Shown in pieces: positions 1 through 7,765 of a stretch of DNA of 64,000 bases. Location of the stretch: contig JBEKNN010000006.1 in the NCBI GenBank assembly GCA_049522755.1, positions 1 to 64,000 on the forward strand, written 5' to 3'. The notes under the pieces are model-generated. The model did no database searches. It was not told the origin of the DNA and saw only the letters and a list, made by a program, of their open reading frames with translations. Within the stretch, counting starts at the first letter, position 1. Each line of letters begins with the position of its first letter. The position numbers and the translations under genes are program-made. This DNA comes from PALSA-243 sp049522755. Lineage in GTDB: Bacteria; Acidobacteriota; Terriglobia; Bryobacterales; Bryobacteraceae.

Positions 1-507
1 GCGCCGCTGGGCGAATTCCACCACGCCGCGGAAACGGCGGTCGCCGAAATCCATCCGGGACTCGGGATCGATTTCACGGTGCTAACGACCCAGATCAAAG
101 AATCGCTGATGCGCGACCGGTTGATGGCGGCGCTGGCTGGGGCGTTCGGACTTTTGGCGGGTTCGCTGGCGGTGCTGGGGTTGTATGGCGTAATCGCATA
201 TATGGTTGCGCGGAGGCGAAACGAGATTGGCGTGCGAGTGGCGCTGGGCGCGAGCCGCGGGCAGGTGATAGGGCTGGTGTTGCGGGAGGCGGCTCTGTTG
301 CTCGCGTTGGGGCTCACGGTGGGCCTGGGGTTGGCGGCGTGGGCCGGCCAGGCGGCGGCGTCGCTGGTTTATGGACTGCAACCGCGAGACCCGGTGACGC
401 TGGGCGGGGCGGCGGCGCTGTTGGCGAGTGTGGCGCTGTTGGCGAGCTATGGACCGGCGCGGAAGGCGTCGCGCCTGGAACCTATGGACGCATTGCGGGA
501 CGAGTAG
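1..507 (+). CDS. ABC transporter permease, MacB/FtsX-like (ADOP family), 3' part
   Basis: The reading frame is open from base 1, so the N-terminal part lies outside the window; about 168 residues are visible. They hold the last FtsX-type transmembrane bundle: a hydrophobic helix followed by the motif RRRNEIGVRVALGAS, two more hydrophobic segments, and the ending PARKASRLEPMDALRDE. This cytoplasmic signature and terminal motif are typical of MacB-like permeases, and the RxEPMxALRxE ending is common in the 'acidobacterial duplicated orphan permease' (ADOP) family. Such proteins sit in the inner membrane and are thought to work in export or in transducing mechanical force; the substrate is unknown. 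It converges on the M28 peptidase gene downstream. The membership call is strong; the subfamily call depends on the unseen N-terminus. Confidence 0.85.
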   Translation, partial: APLGEFHHAAETAVAEIHPGLGIDFTVLTTQIKESLMRDRLMAALAGAFGLLAGSLAVLGLYGVIAYMVARRRNEIGVRVALGASRGQVIGLVLREAALLLALGLTVGLGLAAWAGQAAASLVYGLQPRDPVTLGGAAALLASVALLASYGPARKASRLEPMDALRDE

Positions 508-613
508 CGACGCTTCTCGCGTGCATCGCGCGCCTGCGCCACGGGGCGGACGGCCCGGTGCCTTTGGGTGAAGCGCTGGCGCGACCGGCGGGCGGTGAAT
601 CCGCTCCACAGCG

Positions 614-2284
614 TCATTTCTCGAAGCGATGGAAGAAGCTCGATTCGACGTAGTGAGGGCGGGCGGCATTATTGGCCACGCGCCGCGCGAGATCGCCGAG
701 GAATGCGTCGAACTGCGCCGCGGCTGCGGTGTCCACGGGCTGCGATAGATTGTCCTGCATCGAGTGGTAGCGCTGCGCGAGCCATTGCCGCCATGCCTTA
801 TATTCTGGCGAATCCGCGGTCCATCCGAACTTCATCGCCAGGGCGGGAACGCCGGCCAGCACAAAGCTGTATTGATCGGTGCGGATGAAGGAATTGCGGT
901 CGGGTTCGGGGTCCACGGCGATTTCGATATGGTGTTCGGCGCCCACGGCGCGGGCGTCTACGGCGAGCGTCGATTCCACCAGTCCCTGAACGTGCAGCTT
1001 CTTGAGAGGGAAGATGGGCATGAACATGTCGAGGTTGAAATCGGCGACGATGTCCGTTTCCGGCACGGTGGGGCGCCCGGCGAAATAGCGGGAGCCCAGC
1101 AATCCCTTTTCCTCGCCGGTAAATATGACGAAGAGCATCGAGCGTTTCGGCCGCTCGTGGTTTTGACTGAAGCTCCGGGCGATTTCGAGCACTGAGGCGA
1201 CGCCGGAAGCGTCGTCCATGGCTCCTGCGAAAACGGTTCTGCCCTCCGTCTGCGCGCCCGTTCCCAGGTGGTCCAGGTGCGCGGAAACCAGAACGTACTC
1301 ATGCTTCAAGGCGGCGTCCGACCCTTCGAGTTTAGCCACGATATTGGGCGACTCGACGACAGTGTTCTCGGTGATGACGGACGCGGTGAGGCTCTTCTTC
1401 AGATCGAAGCGCGGCAGCGGCTTTTGCGCGTCGGCCAGAGCCAGCAGTTCGGCAAAAGTGTGACCGGTTCCGGCGAACAACTTTTCGGCTTCGGCGGGGT
1501 TGAAGGTCGCCGAGAACATGGTGCGGTGCAGGCTGGCAAGCGCGGGATGACGGGCTGCAACTGCGGCGTCCTGCGGATCGGCCGCTAACCTCATGCCCGG
1601 CTGCGATGCGTTGGCGGCCACGCGATCCCAGGGGAAATCCATCGACTTGGGTGTGGGAATGGTAATGGAGCCTACCGCGCCGGCGTCGGCGAGAGCTTTT
1701 TCCAGCGGGGCGGTGCGGGCGAAGGATTTCAGGGCCGCGGGCAGATCGGCCGGTCCTCCGTTGATCAGCACGACGATCTTTCCTTTGAGAGACGCGTTGG
1801 GCATTTCGGGCGAATCGAAATCGTCGTACTTCACTTCGGGCAGATGGAGACCGTAGCCGATGAAGACCAGAGGCGCGGTAATCGACTTCGGCTGGACCCC
1901 GCGAGAGCCCAGGATGGCGTCGCGCCCCAGCGTCAGGGGTTCTTTGCGGCCTTCGACCAGCAAGGTCATGGATGACTTGTCGGCAAGCACGCGCGTCACG
2001 TCGAATTTTACGGGCTGATAGTAACCGTTGACGCCGGCCGGCTGGAGACCCGCGGCGTCGAATTGCGAAACGACATATTTGGCGGCGCGCAGGTAGCCCT
2101 CGGAGCCGGTGAGGCGCCCCTGCATGCTGTCGTCGGCGAGCGCCTTGACGTGCGCCCACCAAGCCTGCCCCGCCGCCTGGTCGGCCGGAGTGACAGGGCG
2201 ACCTTGAGCCAGCAAATGAAGTGTAAATCCACTTAGAACGACTACCACTGCTGCGATGAAACCCGTGCGGCTGATGCGACTCAT
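614..2284 (-). CDS. Exported M28-family zinc aminopeptidase
   Basis: Predicted 556-aa metallopeptidase. I chose the ATG at 2284, not an upstream in-frame ATG at 2539, because it is preceded by a GGATTGGGG ribosome-site-like stretch and opens with a signal peptide (MSRISRTGF followed by a hydrophobic run ending around LLAQG). A PA-like insert occupies the first half. The M28 metal-binding set is complete: the HLDHLG histidine near residue 336, the bridging aspartate of AMDDASG near 357, the glutamates of TGEEKGLLGS near 391, the aspartate of NLDM near 419, and the histidine of YHSMQD near 507. It should act outside the cytoplasm, releasing N-terminal residues from peptides. The gene stands alone: the permease before it converges on it and the higA region lies upstream. 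Confidence 0.88.
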   Translation of the reverse strand: MSRISRTGFIAAVVVVLSGFTLHLLAQGRPVTPADQAAGQAWWAHVKALADDSMQGRLTGSEGYLRAAKYVVSQFDAAGLQPAGVNGYYQPVKFDVTRVLADKSSMTLLVEGRKEPLTLGRDAILGSRGVQPKSITAPLVFIGYGLHLPEVKYDDFDSPEMPNASLKGKIVVLINGGPADLPAALKSFARTAPLEKALADAGAVGSITIPTPKSMDFPWDRVAANASQPGMRLAADPQDAAVAARHPALASLHRTMFSATFNPAEAEKLFAGTGHTFAELLALADAQKPLPRFDLKKSLTASVITENTVVESPNIVAKLEGSDAALKHEYVLVSAHLDHLGTGAQTEGRTVFAGAMDDASGVASVLEIARSFSQNHERPKRSMLFVIFTGEEKGLLGSRYFAGRPTVPETDIVADFNLDMFMPIFPLKKLHVQGLVESTLAVDARAVGAEHHIEIAVDPEPDRNSFIRTDQYSFVLAGVPALAMKFGWTADSPEYKAWRQWLAQRYHSMQDNLSQPVDTAAAAQFDAFLGDLARRVANNAARPHYVESSFFHRFEK

Positions 2285-2558
2285 AGCGTTACCCCAATCC
2301 GATGGCTTAAGCGGCAGGAATGTCTCTGATGATAGCGCGGCTGGCGACTTCGAAAGAGGGAACTGGCGCGGCGGCCGTCCGCGGGCAGCGCGATTTATAG
2401 TGCCGAGCTTCCGGCCCCGGGATAGTTCGAGGGGTCTGCCGGCGGCATCCCTGAAACCGTGCTGTTCCGTTTCAAGGTATTCTTCAAGCGTTTTTTGCGC
2501 CTGCCAGCCCATGGGTTGAGCCGTGCCACACTGGGCCATTCATAACAAGAAAGTGCCG

Positions 2559-2834
2559 CTATGCCGGTTCCAGCTTTTTCAGCTTCATCCGGTCGCGGCG
2601 CACTTGCGCAAGGTCGTACTGTGCCTGTTGCATAAGCCAGCCTTCTTCGGGGCCGCCGAAAACCTTCGACAGGCGCACGGCCATTTCAGGCGATATGCCG
2701 CGCTTCGCGTTGACGAGTTCCGAAAGCGTGTTGCGCGTGACGCCAAGGGCGGCGGCGGCGTCCGTGATGCTCAAGCCTAAAGGCTCGATGCACTGACGGA
2801 AAACGACGCCTCCGGGATGCGGTGGATTTTTCAT
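2559..2834 (-). CDS. higA: HigA-family antitoxin (XRE HTH), now without an intact toxin
   Basis: Predicted 91-aa protein with the HigA/VapI-type helix-turn-helix: MKNPPHPG start, then SITDAAAALGVTRNTLSELVN (first and recognition helices), then ISPEMAVRLSKVFGG. HigA binds and neutralises the HigB ribosome-dependent mRNase and represses its own operon. The start at 2834 is preferred over an upstream ATG at 2870 because AAAGGA follows directly on the stop of the degraded higB, and HigA genes usually start 10-20 bases after higB. The reading frame looks complete while its toxin partner is decayed, so it may be an orphan repressor or selectively neutral. Alternative identity: another short XRE regulator, but the N-terminal motif favours HigA. 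Confidence 0.85.
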   Translation of the reverse strand: MKNPPHPGGVVFRQCIEPLGLSITDAAAALGVTRNTLSELVNAKRGISPEMAVRLSKVFGGPEEGWLMQQAQYDLAQVRRDRMKLKKLEPA

Positions 2835-2853
2835 GGTAATGGCTCGGTTCCTT

Positions 2854-3054
2854 TCAGTGGTAATCGGCATAATCTAAGCTACGTCCGTTGCGCCATCATC
2901 GAAACGGAAATCACCCGCCAGTTGGCCCGGTTGGGGCGGCATGAAGGGTCGCCAGAATATCCCGCAGTTTCTCGGCATGTTCGGGGTTTACGCCGCTTGG
3001 GTCGTCCTGTTCAAACAGCCGTTTCAGTCCCTTGTGGCGGAGTGTCTTTATCAC
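2854..3054 (-). pseudogene. higB: Decayed higB toxin gene (internal deletion plus frameshifts)
   Basis: Reading from the GTG at 3054, the frame gives the HigB N-terminus (IKTLRHKGLKRLFEQDD, then SGVNPEHAEKLRDILATL) and stops at 2911. The HigB C-terminus (NWRVI, then FRFDDGATDV, then DYADYH and stop at 2854) follows in other frames. About 25-30 codons of the middle, where HigB carries its WRLHPLKGxxxGFW core, are missing, and at least two single-base shifts separate the remaining pieces. The stop at 2854 lies 20 bases before the higA start, which matches normal higBA order. The residues recognised are those of the RelE-like HigB family; loss of function is inferred from the missing core. Confidence 0.85.
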
Positions 3055-3179
3055 CTTGAACCGTAACCCGCCACGTGTCGCATGTCAAGAGTAATGGTCG
3101 CAGGATTGCTTTCGCCGTGTGGGTCGATTGGTTCTCGTTGCTGGCGTCCGTGCGGCTCTGCTGCACGGGGGGCTTACAC

Positions 3180-3461
3180 TTATGTTATTCGGCGCCAGTC
3201 TTGCGCCCCGTGCCAGAAGTGCAGGATTTCAACAATTTCTTCGGTAGAACGAGACACGACGACGTAGGGCGAGCTGACCAGTTCGCGGGTTCCCTTTACC
3301 TCTCCGGGTCGGCCAAGGCCGGGGAAGGTTGCCAGTTGTTCCATACGGTCGATAACCGCTTAAGCGACATTCCGGCCAGCGGTGGGATTGTCTTGCTGGA
3401 TGTGTTTAACAGCGGCTTCCAATTGGTCGGCGGCTTCGGTCGTCCACCGAATGAGCCTCAC
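3180..3461 (-). pseudogene. ParE/RelE-family toxin gene with an in-frame stop
   Basis: A 93-codon frame starts with GTG at 3461 and overlaps the upstream antitoxin stop (GTGA). It reads as a ParE-type toxin: VRLIRWTTEAADQLEAAVKH, then NPTAGRNVA, a TAA stop at 3360-3362 (codon 34), then AVIDRMEQLATFPGLGRPG, ELVSSPYVVVSRS and ILHFWHGAQDWRRIT to the TAA at 3180. One base change (a lysine codon would fit) explains the stop, since the rest of the frame is uninterrupted. ParE-family toxins poison gyrase, and RelE relatives cleave mRNA. Reinitiation at the ATG just after the stop would give only a 54-residue C-terminal piece. Nonfunctional unless the stop is suppressed or is a sequencing error. Confidence 0.85.
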
Positions 3462-3682
3462 GATTGAAATAGCCTGTCGATACGGTTAACCACGCCTTTG
3501 CGCTCTACAAGCTCGCCACGGTCGGCTTGCTCGATGCCTCTTTGCACTCCTGCGATAAAGCGGTTCTGATTTTCGAGCATGCGTGCAACAGTGTCTTTCA
3601 CCAGTTGCTCGGCGTCCTTGCCATTGGCAAGGGCCACTTGCTGGAGCCGCGTCTCAACGTCGGGCGAGAAATGTACTTCCAT
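3458..3682 (-). CDS. Ribbon-helix-helix antitoxin paired with the broken ParE-like toxin
   Basis: Predicted 74-aa protein from the ATG at 3682, chosen over an upstream in-frame start at 3727 because TTGAAAGGC lies just before it. It begins with a short beta strand (MEVHFSPDVE), then helices containing RLQQVALANGKDAEQLVKDT, the usual layout of a CopG/ParD-type ribbon-helix-helix DNA-binding antitoxin, followed by an acidic and basic C-terminal tail expected to wrap the toxin. Its stop codon overlaps the start of the toxin gene by four bases, so the two were translated in coupling. The antitoxin is intact and the toxin is not. The family call rests on size, layout and context. Confidence 0.75.
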   Translation of the reverse strand: MEVHFSPDVETRLQQVALANGKDAEQLVKDTVARMLENQNRFIAGVQRGIEQADRGELVERKGVVNRIDRLFQS

Positions 3683-3795
3683 GCCTTTCAAGGTACGCGA
3701 AAACCGGGGGTGAGGCAACACGGGCAAGGAATGCGCGGGCAGGGCAGGGGAGTATTTCCCAATTACCCGGGGGGCTCAGGGGTGAGACGATCATG

Positions 3796-6591
3796 CTAAT
3801 TTCCGCTCACCGCGATTGTCACTCCGCCCTGGCTTGCGGAGCTGCCTACCTGCACGATCAAGGATGCATTACCGGCCGGCAGTCCGCTCGGCACAACCGC
3901 ATTTATTTGTATGATGCCGGCCACGGTTCCCTGCGATGCGCCTGCATATTTAATGGCGGCGTTCTGCCCGCCGATGGCAGCACTGACGGACAGCACCGGG
4001 ATCGGCAGTGGCGCGGTCGCGAGCTGGCCATTCTGGCCGGCCGGGTCGGTCTGGCCGGCGCCGGTGATGAATAGGGTCACAATCTGTCCGGAGCTCGCCG
4101 GATGCGCGGAGCCGTTCACCGAATTATCCTGATTGATGGCGGCCGCCTGACCTTGGCCGGAACTGTTCGCCGTGAAGACGGCGGTGGCCGATGGGGCCAC
4201 ATTCACCGCGACCGGCGCAGTGCTCTGGTTCTGGTTCAGAACGAATACCTGCGCGGTGGATCCGCTCAACGAAAACGGAACGATGGCCGATACCTGGTTC
4301 GGCGAAGCGTAGAGCACCGGCGCCGGGACGCCGTCGACGTAGACGCTGGTTCCAGCGAGGCTGGTGCTCACGGAGCCCGCGGCGTTGAGCTGGTAAGTAG
4401 TGAGCGCGCTGGGGCCGATGTTCGAGCCGTAGATCACCAGCACCTCGCCGGGCGCGATGGCGCCGGTCTGGTTGCTGGCGCCATTGGTCACGGCCGAAAT
4501 CGAGAGACCCGTGCCGGTAAACACCAGCTTGCGAACCGCGTTATTGCCGGCGTCGGCGATGAATATGTCGCCGGTGGAATCCACCGCCAGACCGTTGGCG
4601 CCGTTCAATGTGGCAGCGGTGGCCAGACCTCCATCGCCCGTATAGCCGCTCACGCCGCTGCCCGCTATGGTGGTGATGATTCCGCTGGCGAAGACCTTAC
4701 GGACGCGCGCCCCGGAATCGGCGATATAGAGATTGGCTGCGCTATCCACCACGATGCCCGTTGGGCTGCCAAACTCGGCGCTAATGGCTGGGCCTCCATC
4801 GCCCGAATATCCATCGATGCCGTTGCCGGCAATGGTGGAAATGGTTCCGCTGACGGTCACCCCGCGGATTACGCCGTTAAGCGTATCGGATATATATAGA
4901 TTGCCGGAAGCATCCACGGCTACGCCCTGCGGTCCATTGAGCATGGCGGCGGTGGCGGGGCCAGTATCGCCCGAATAACCTTGCGAGCCATTACCAGCGA
5001 CTGTGGTGATGATTCCGCCGGGGGAAACTTTGCGGACGACGCTGGCGCTCACGTCGGTAATATAGAGATTGCCCGATTTGTCCAATGCCAGGCCGACGGG
5101 CGTATTCAACTGCGCGCTGGTAGCGGCGGCGCCATCTCCCGCGTAGCCCTTCGTGCCGCTGCCGGCCACGGTGGTGATGGTCCCGCCGGAAATCTTGCGC
5201 ACGCGCGCGTTGGCGGTGTCGGAGACATAGACATTGCCCGACGCATCCACCGCCAAGCCTTGCGGCGCGCTGAGCTGAGCCGCAGTGGCGGCGCCGCCGT
5301 CGCCGCCGAAACCGGCGGAGCCGTTGCCGGCGATGGTCCCGATGATGCCAGCGGCCGAGATCTGGCGCACCACGTTGTTGTCCGTGTCGGCTATGTATAC
5401 ATTGCCGGAAGCGTCCACTGCCAAAGCTTCGGGGGCGTTCAACTGTGCGCCCGTGGCGGGGCCGCCGTCGCCCGAGTAACTAAACACGCCGCTGCCGGCG
5501 ATGGTGGAAATGGTAGTGCCAGTGACCTTGCGCAGGCGGTTGTTCAGCGAATCGGCGATATAGAGATTTCCGGAGGGGTCGATGGCGAGGCCGGTGTTCA
5601 GATGCAACATGGCGCCGGTGGCCGGGCCGCCGTCGCCGGAGAAGCCTAAGTTTCCATTGCCTACGACGGTGTTGATGTCGCCGGTGGAGATGGTAATCTC
5701 GCGGACGCGGCCGTCTTCCGGCTCGGTGAAGTATACGTTGCCGCTGCTATCGAGGGCGATGGCGAACGGCTCGATCAATCCGGCGACGTTGGCCAGGCCG
5801 CCGTCTCCCGCGTAGCCGATGGAGCCATCGCCGGCGATGAAATTGATAATGCCGGTGCTGATGGTGATTTCGCGGATGTACGCATTCCCCGTGTCGGCGA
5901 TATAGACGTTGCCGGAAGAATCGAGAGCCACGTCTTCGGGGCTGTGCAATTCGGCGGTGGTAGCCAGATATCCATCGCCGAGGTAACTCGGCAGGCCGTC
6001 GCCGGCGATAGTGTTGATAATGCCGTTGGTGGTGATCTCGCGAATGGTGTTATCGCCGGTGTCGGCGATGTAGAGGTCCCCCGAGGAATCGAGAGCCAGA
6101 CCGCCGGGCAGGTGCAGGAAGGCCTGATTGGCGGGGCCGCCATCGCCGAAATTCTGCACGCTGCCGATTTGTCCGGTGCCGGCGAAGGTGTTGATGATGC
6201 CATTCGGGGTGACGATGCGGACGCGGTTGTTGTTGGTATCGGAAATGTAGATGTTGCCGGACTTATCCACCGCAATGCCTTGCGGCGCGTTGAGCTGTGC
6301 GTTGGTTGCCGGGCCGCCGTCGCCGGAAAAGCCCGGGCGCGAGTTGCCGGCCACCAATGAGAGCGTGGTCCCGCTCATTTTGTAGACGCAGTTGCCGGTG
6401 CTGAAATAGACGTTGCCGGCGGAATCGAGCGCCACCCGCCGCGGTTGCCCGATGGAGATGGCGGTGGCGTTTACGGGCGTGGCGAAAGGCGCGCCGCCGG
6501 CGATGGTGGAAATGGAATATTGCTGGGCGAGCGCCATGGGCGCGGCGGCCAGCAGGGCAAGGCTAACCAGATGTGCTGCCGGTTTCAACAT
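3796..6591 (-). CDS. Exported NHL-repeat beta-propeller protein with Solibacter C-terminal domain
   Basis: Predicted 931-aa protein. The start at 6591 is chosen because MLKPAAHLVSLALLAAAPMA is a clean signal peptide ending at ALAQQ. Residues from about 30 to 690 contain twelve repeats of about 55 residues, each with a core like GLAVDASGNVYIADT followed by a VRK motif and a GDGGPAT loop. Twelve repeats could form two six-bladed propellers. The last about 235 residues, starting near SISAVTNGASNQ with the motif IAPGEVLVIYGSNIGP, match the uncharacterised Solibacter C-terminal domain (TIGR03437). Such proteins are secreted and probably bind ligands, and no catalytic motif is visible. The gene is monocistronic. 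Confidence 0.9.
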   Translation of the reverse strand: MLKPAAHLVSLALLAAAPMALAQQYSISTIAGGAPFATPVNATAISIGQPRRVALDSAGNVYFSTGNCVYKMSGTTLSLVAGNSRPGFSGDGGPATNAQLNAPQGIAVDKSGNIYISDTNNNRVRIVTPNGIINTFAGTGQIGSVQNFGDGGPANQAFLHLPGGLALDSSGDLYIADTGDNTIREITTNGIINTIAGDGLPSYLGDGYLATTAELHSPEDVALDSSGNVYIADTGNAYIREITISTGIINFIAGDGSIGYAGDGGLANVAGLIEPFAIALDSSGNVYFTEPEDGRVREITISTGDINTVVGNGNLGFSGDGGPATGAMLHLNTGLAIDPSGNLYIADSLNNRLRKVTGTTISTIAGSGVFSYSGDGGPATGAQLNAPEALAVDASGNVYIADTDNNVVRQISAAGIIGTIAGNGSAGFGGDGGAATAAQLSAPQGLAVDASGNVYVSDTANARVRKISGGTITTVAGSGTKGYAGDGAAATSAQLNTPVGLALDKSGNLYITDVSASVVRKVSPGGIITTVAGNGSQGYSGDTGPATAAMLNGPQGVAVDASGNLYISDTLNGVIRGVTVSGTISTIAGNGIDGYSGDGGPAISAEFGSPTGIVVDSAANLYIADSGARVRKVFASGIITTIAGSGVSGYTGDGGLATAATLNGANGLAVDSTGDIFIADAGNNAVRKLVFTGTGLSISAVTNGASNQTGAIAPGEVLVIYGSNIGPSALTTYQLNAAGSVSTSLAGTSVYVDGVPAPVLYASPNQVSAIVPFSLSGSTAQVFVLNQNQSTAPVAVNVAPSATAVFTANSSGQGQAAAINQDNSVNGSAHPASSGQIVTLFITGAGQTDPAGQNGQLATAPLPIPVLSVSAAIGGQNAAIKYAGASQGTVAGIIQINAVVPSGLPAGNASLIVQVGSSASQGGVTIAVSGN

Positions 6592-6739
6592 GTATGAATC
6601 CAATCGTGTAGGTAAGGAATTAGGACCATTCTGAGTTTAAATCGCTTCCTCAAAAGCCGGGAAAGAATCGCTGCAATCACCGGGTCGACAGACGAAAGCG
6701 TCCGTCCCACGTTGGCGCAATGCCTGCGGCGGGCGTGGG

Positions 6740-7765
6740 TCACTGGATGGCTTCCGCGATGGCTTCTAGAGCCGCCGAGCACGCCGCGCGGTCCACATCG
6801 TAGTGCGTCACGGCGCGCATTTGCCGCTCGTTGATGCCATTCATGAGCACGCTACGCCGCTTCAACCGCGCACTGATTTCCGCGGGCGCGAGGCCCGTGC
6901 CGCTAACGTCAAAGACCACGATATTCGTTGCGGTGTTCTCCGGTGCAATTTGAATGCCGGGAATGCGGGCGAGCCCCTCGGAGAGAAATTTCGCATTCGC
7001 GTGGTCGTCGCCGAGGCGCTTGGGCATCTCTTCGAGCGCGATCAGGCAGGCCGCCGCAAGCACGCCCACTTGACGCATGCCGCCGCCCAGCCGTTTGCGA
7101 TAGAGGCGGCCCTTGGCGATCAGTTCCGCCGGACCGCACAACATGGAGCCCGCGGGGGCGCCCAATCCCTTCGAAAGACAGAACATTACTGTGTCCACGG
7201 GAGCAACAATGTCACGCACCGGCACACCGGTGGCGGCGGACGCATTGAAGACGCGGGCGCCATCCATGTGGACGCGGATGCCGCGTTGGTGCGCGCCATC
7301 GGCGATTTCCCGAATGGCCGCCAACTGGTAGACGGTGCCGCCGTGCATGTTGTGCGTATTCTCGATGGCGACCAGGCCGGTGGGCGCCCAAAACGGGCTG
7401 GGGCCCCGGATGACGCGGCGGATTTCATCCCAGGAAAGGATGCCGTTTTCGGTCTGGATGGCGCGCACTACGCACCCGGAAAACCATGCCACCATGCCCA
7501 ATTCCCAATCGAGAATGTGCGCGCGCGAATCGGCGATCACTTCCTGCCCATGCTCGGTGAGCAGCTTGATGGCGATGGCGTTGCCCATGGTGCCGGTGGG
7601 GACGAACAGCGCGGCCTCTTTGCCGGCGATCTCGGCCGCGCGCCGCTCCAGATGGTTGACAGTGGGGTCCTCGCCGTAAACGTCGTCGCCCACTTCGGCC
7701 TCCATCATGGCGCGGCGCATTGCGGGCGTAGGCTTGGTGACGGTATCGCTGCGGAGATCGATCAT
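6740..7765 (-). CDS. ltaE: Low-specificity L-threonine aldolase
   Basis: Predicted 341-aa PLP enzyme that cleaves L-threonine or L-allo-threonine to glycine and acetaldehyde. The start MIDLRSDTVTKPT is the conserved N-terminus of the family, and the ATG at 7765 overlaps the hemW stop as ATGA, so the long upstream extension is rejected. Visible motifs include ALFVPTGTMGN near residue 52, ENTHNMHGG near 135, HMDGARVFN with the cofactor-contacting aspartate near 168, and the PLP lysine in CLSKGLGAPAG near 199. Length fits the family. Translational coupling with hemW suggests an operon without an obvious metabolic link. Cytoplasmic. Confidence 0.93.
   Translation of the reverse strand: MIDLRSDTVTKPTPAMRRAMMEAEVGDDVYGEDPTVNHLERRAAEIAGKEAALFVPTGTMGNAIAIKLLTEHGQEVIADSRAHILDWELGMVAWFSGCVVRAIQTENGILSWDEIRRVIRGPSPFWAPTGLVAIENTHNMHGGTVYQLAAIREIADGAHQRGIRVHMDGARVFNASAATGVPVRDIVAPVDTVMFCLSKGLGAPAGSMLCGPAELIAKGRLYRKRLGGGMRQVGVLAAACLIALEEMPKRLGDDHANAKFLSEGLARIPGIQIAPENTATNIVVFDVSGTGLAPAEISARLKRRSVLMNGINERQMRAVTHYDVDRAACSAALEAIAEAIQ

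Noticed and set aside
2285..2539. An 85-codon N-terminal extension of the M28 peptidase
   Set aside because: The internal ATG at 2284 gives a signal peptide and a ribosome-site-like stretch; the extension would bury the signal.
4102..6360. Long plus-strand frames opposite the NHL gene
   Set aside because: They are shadows of the GC-rich repetitive minus-strand gene, without ribosome sites or family signatures.
3796..6591. Regular repeats in the DNA that could be taken for a CRISPR-like array or satellite
   Set aside because: They follow the about 55-residue NHL repeat of the protein and vary at the codon level; there are no identical direct repeats with unique spacers.
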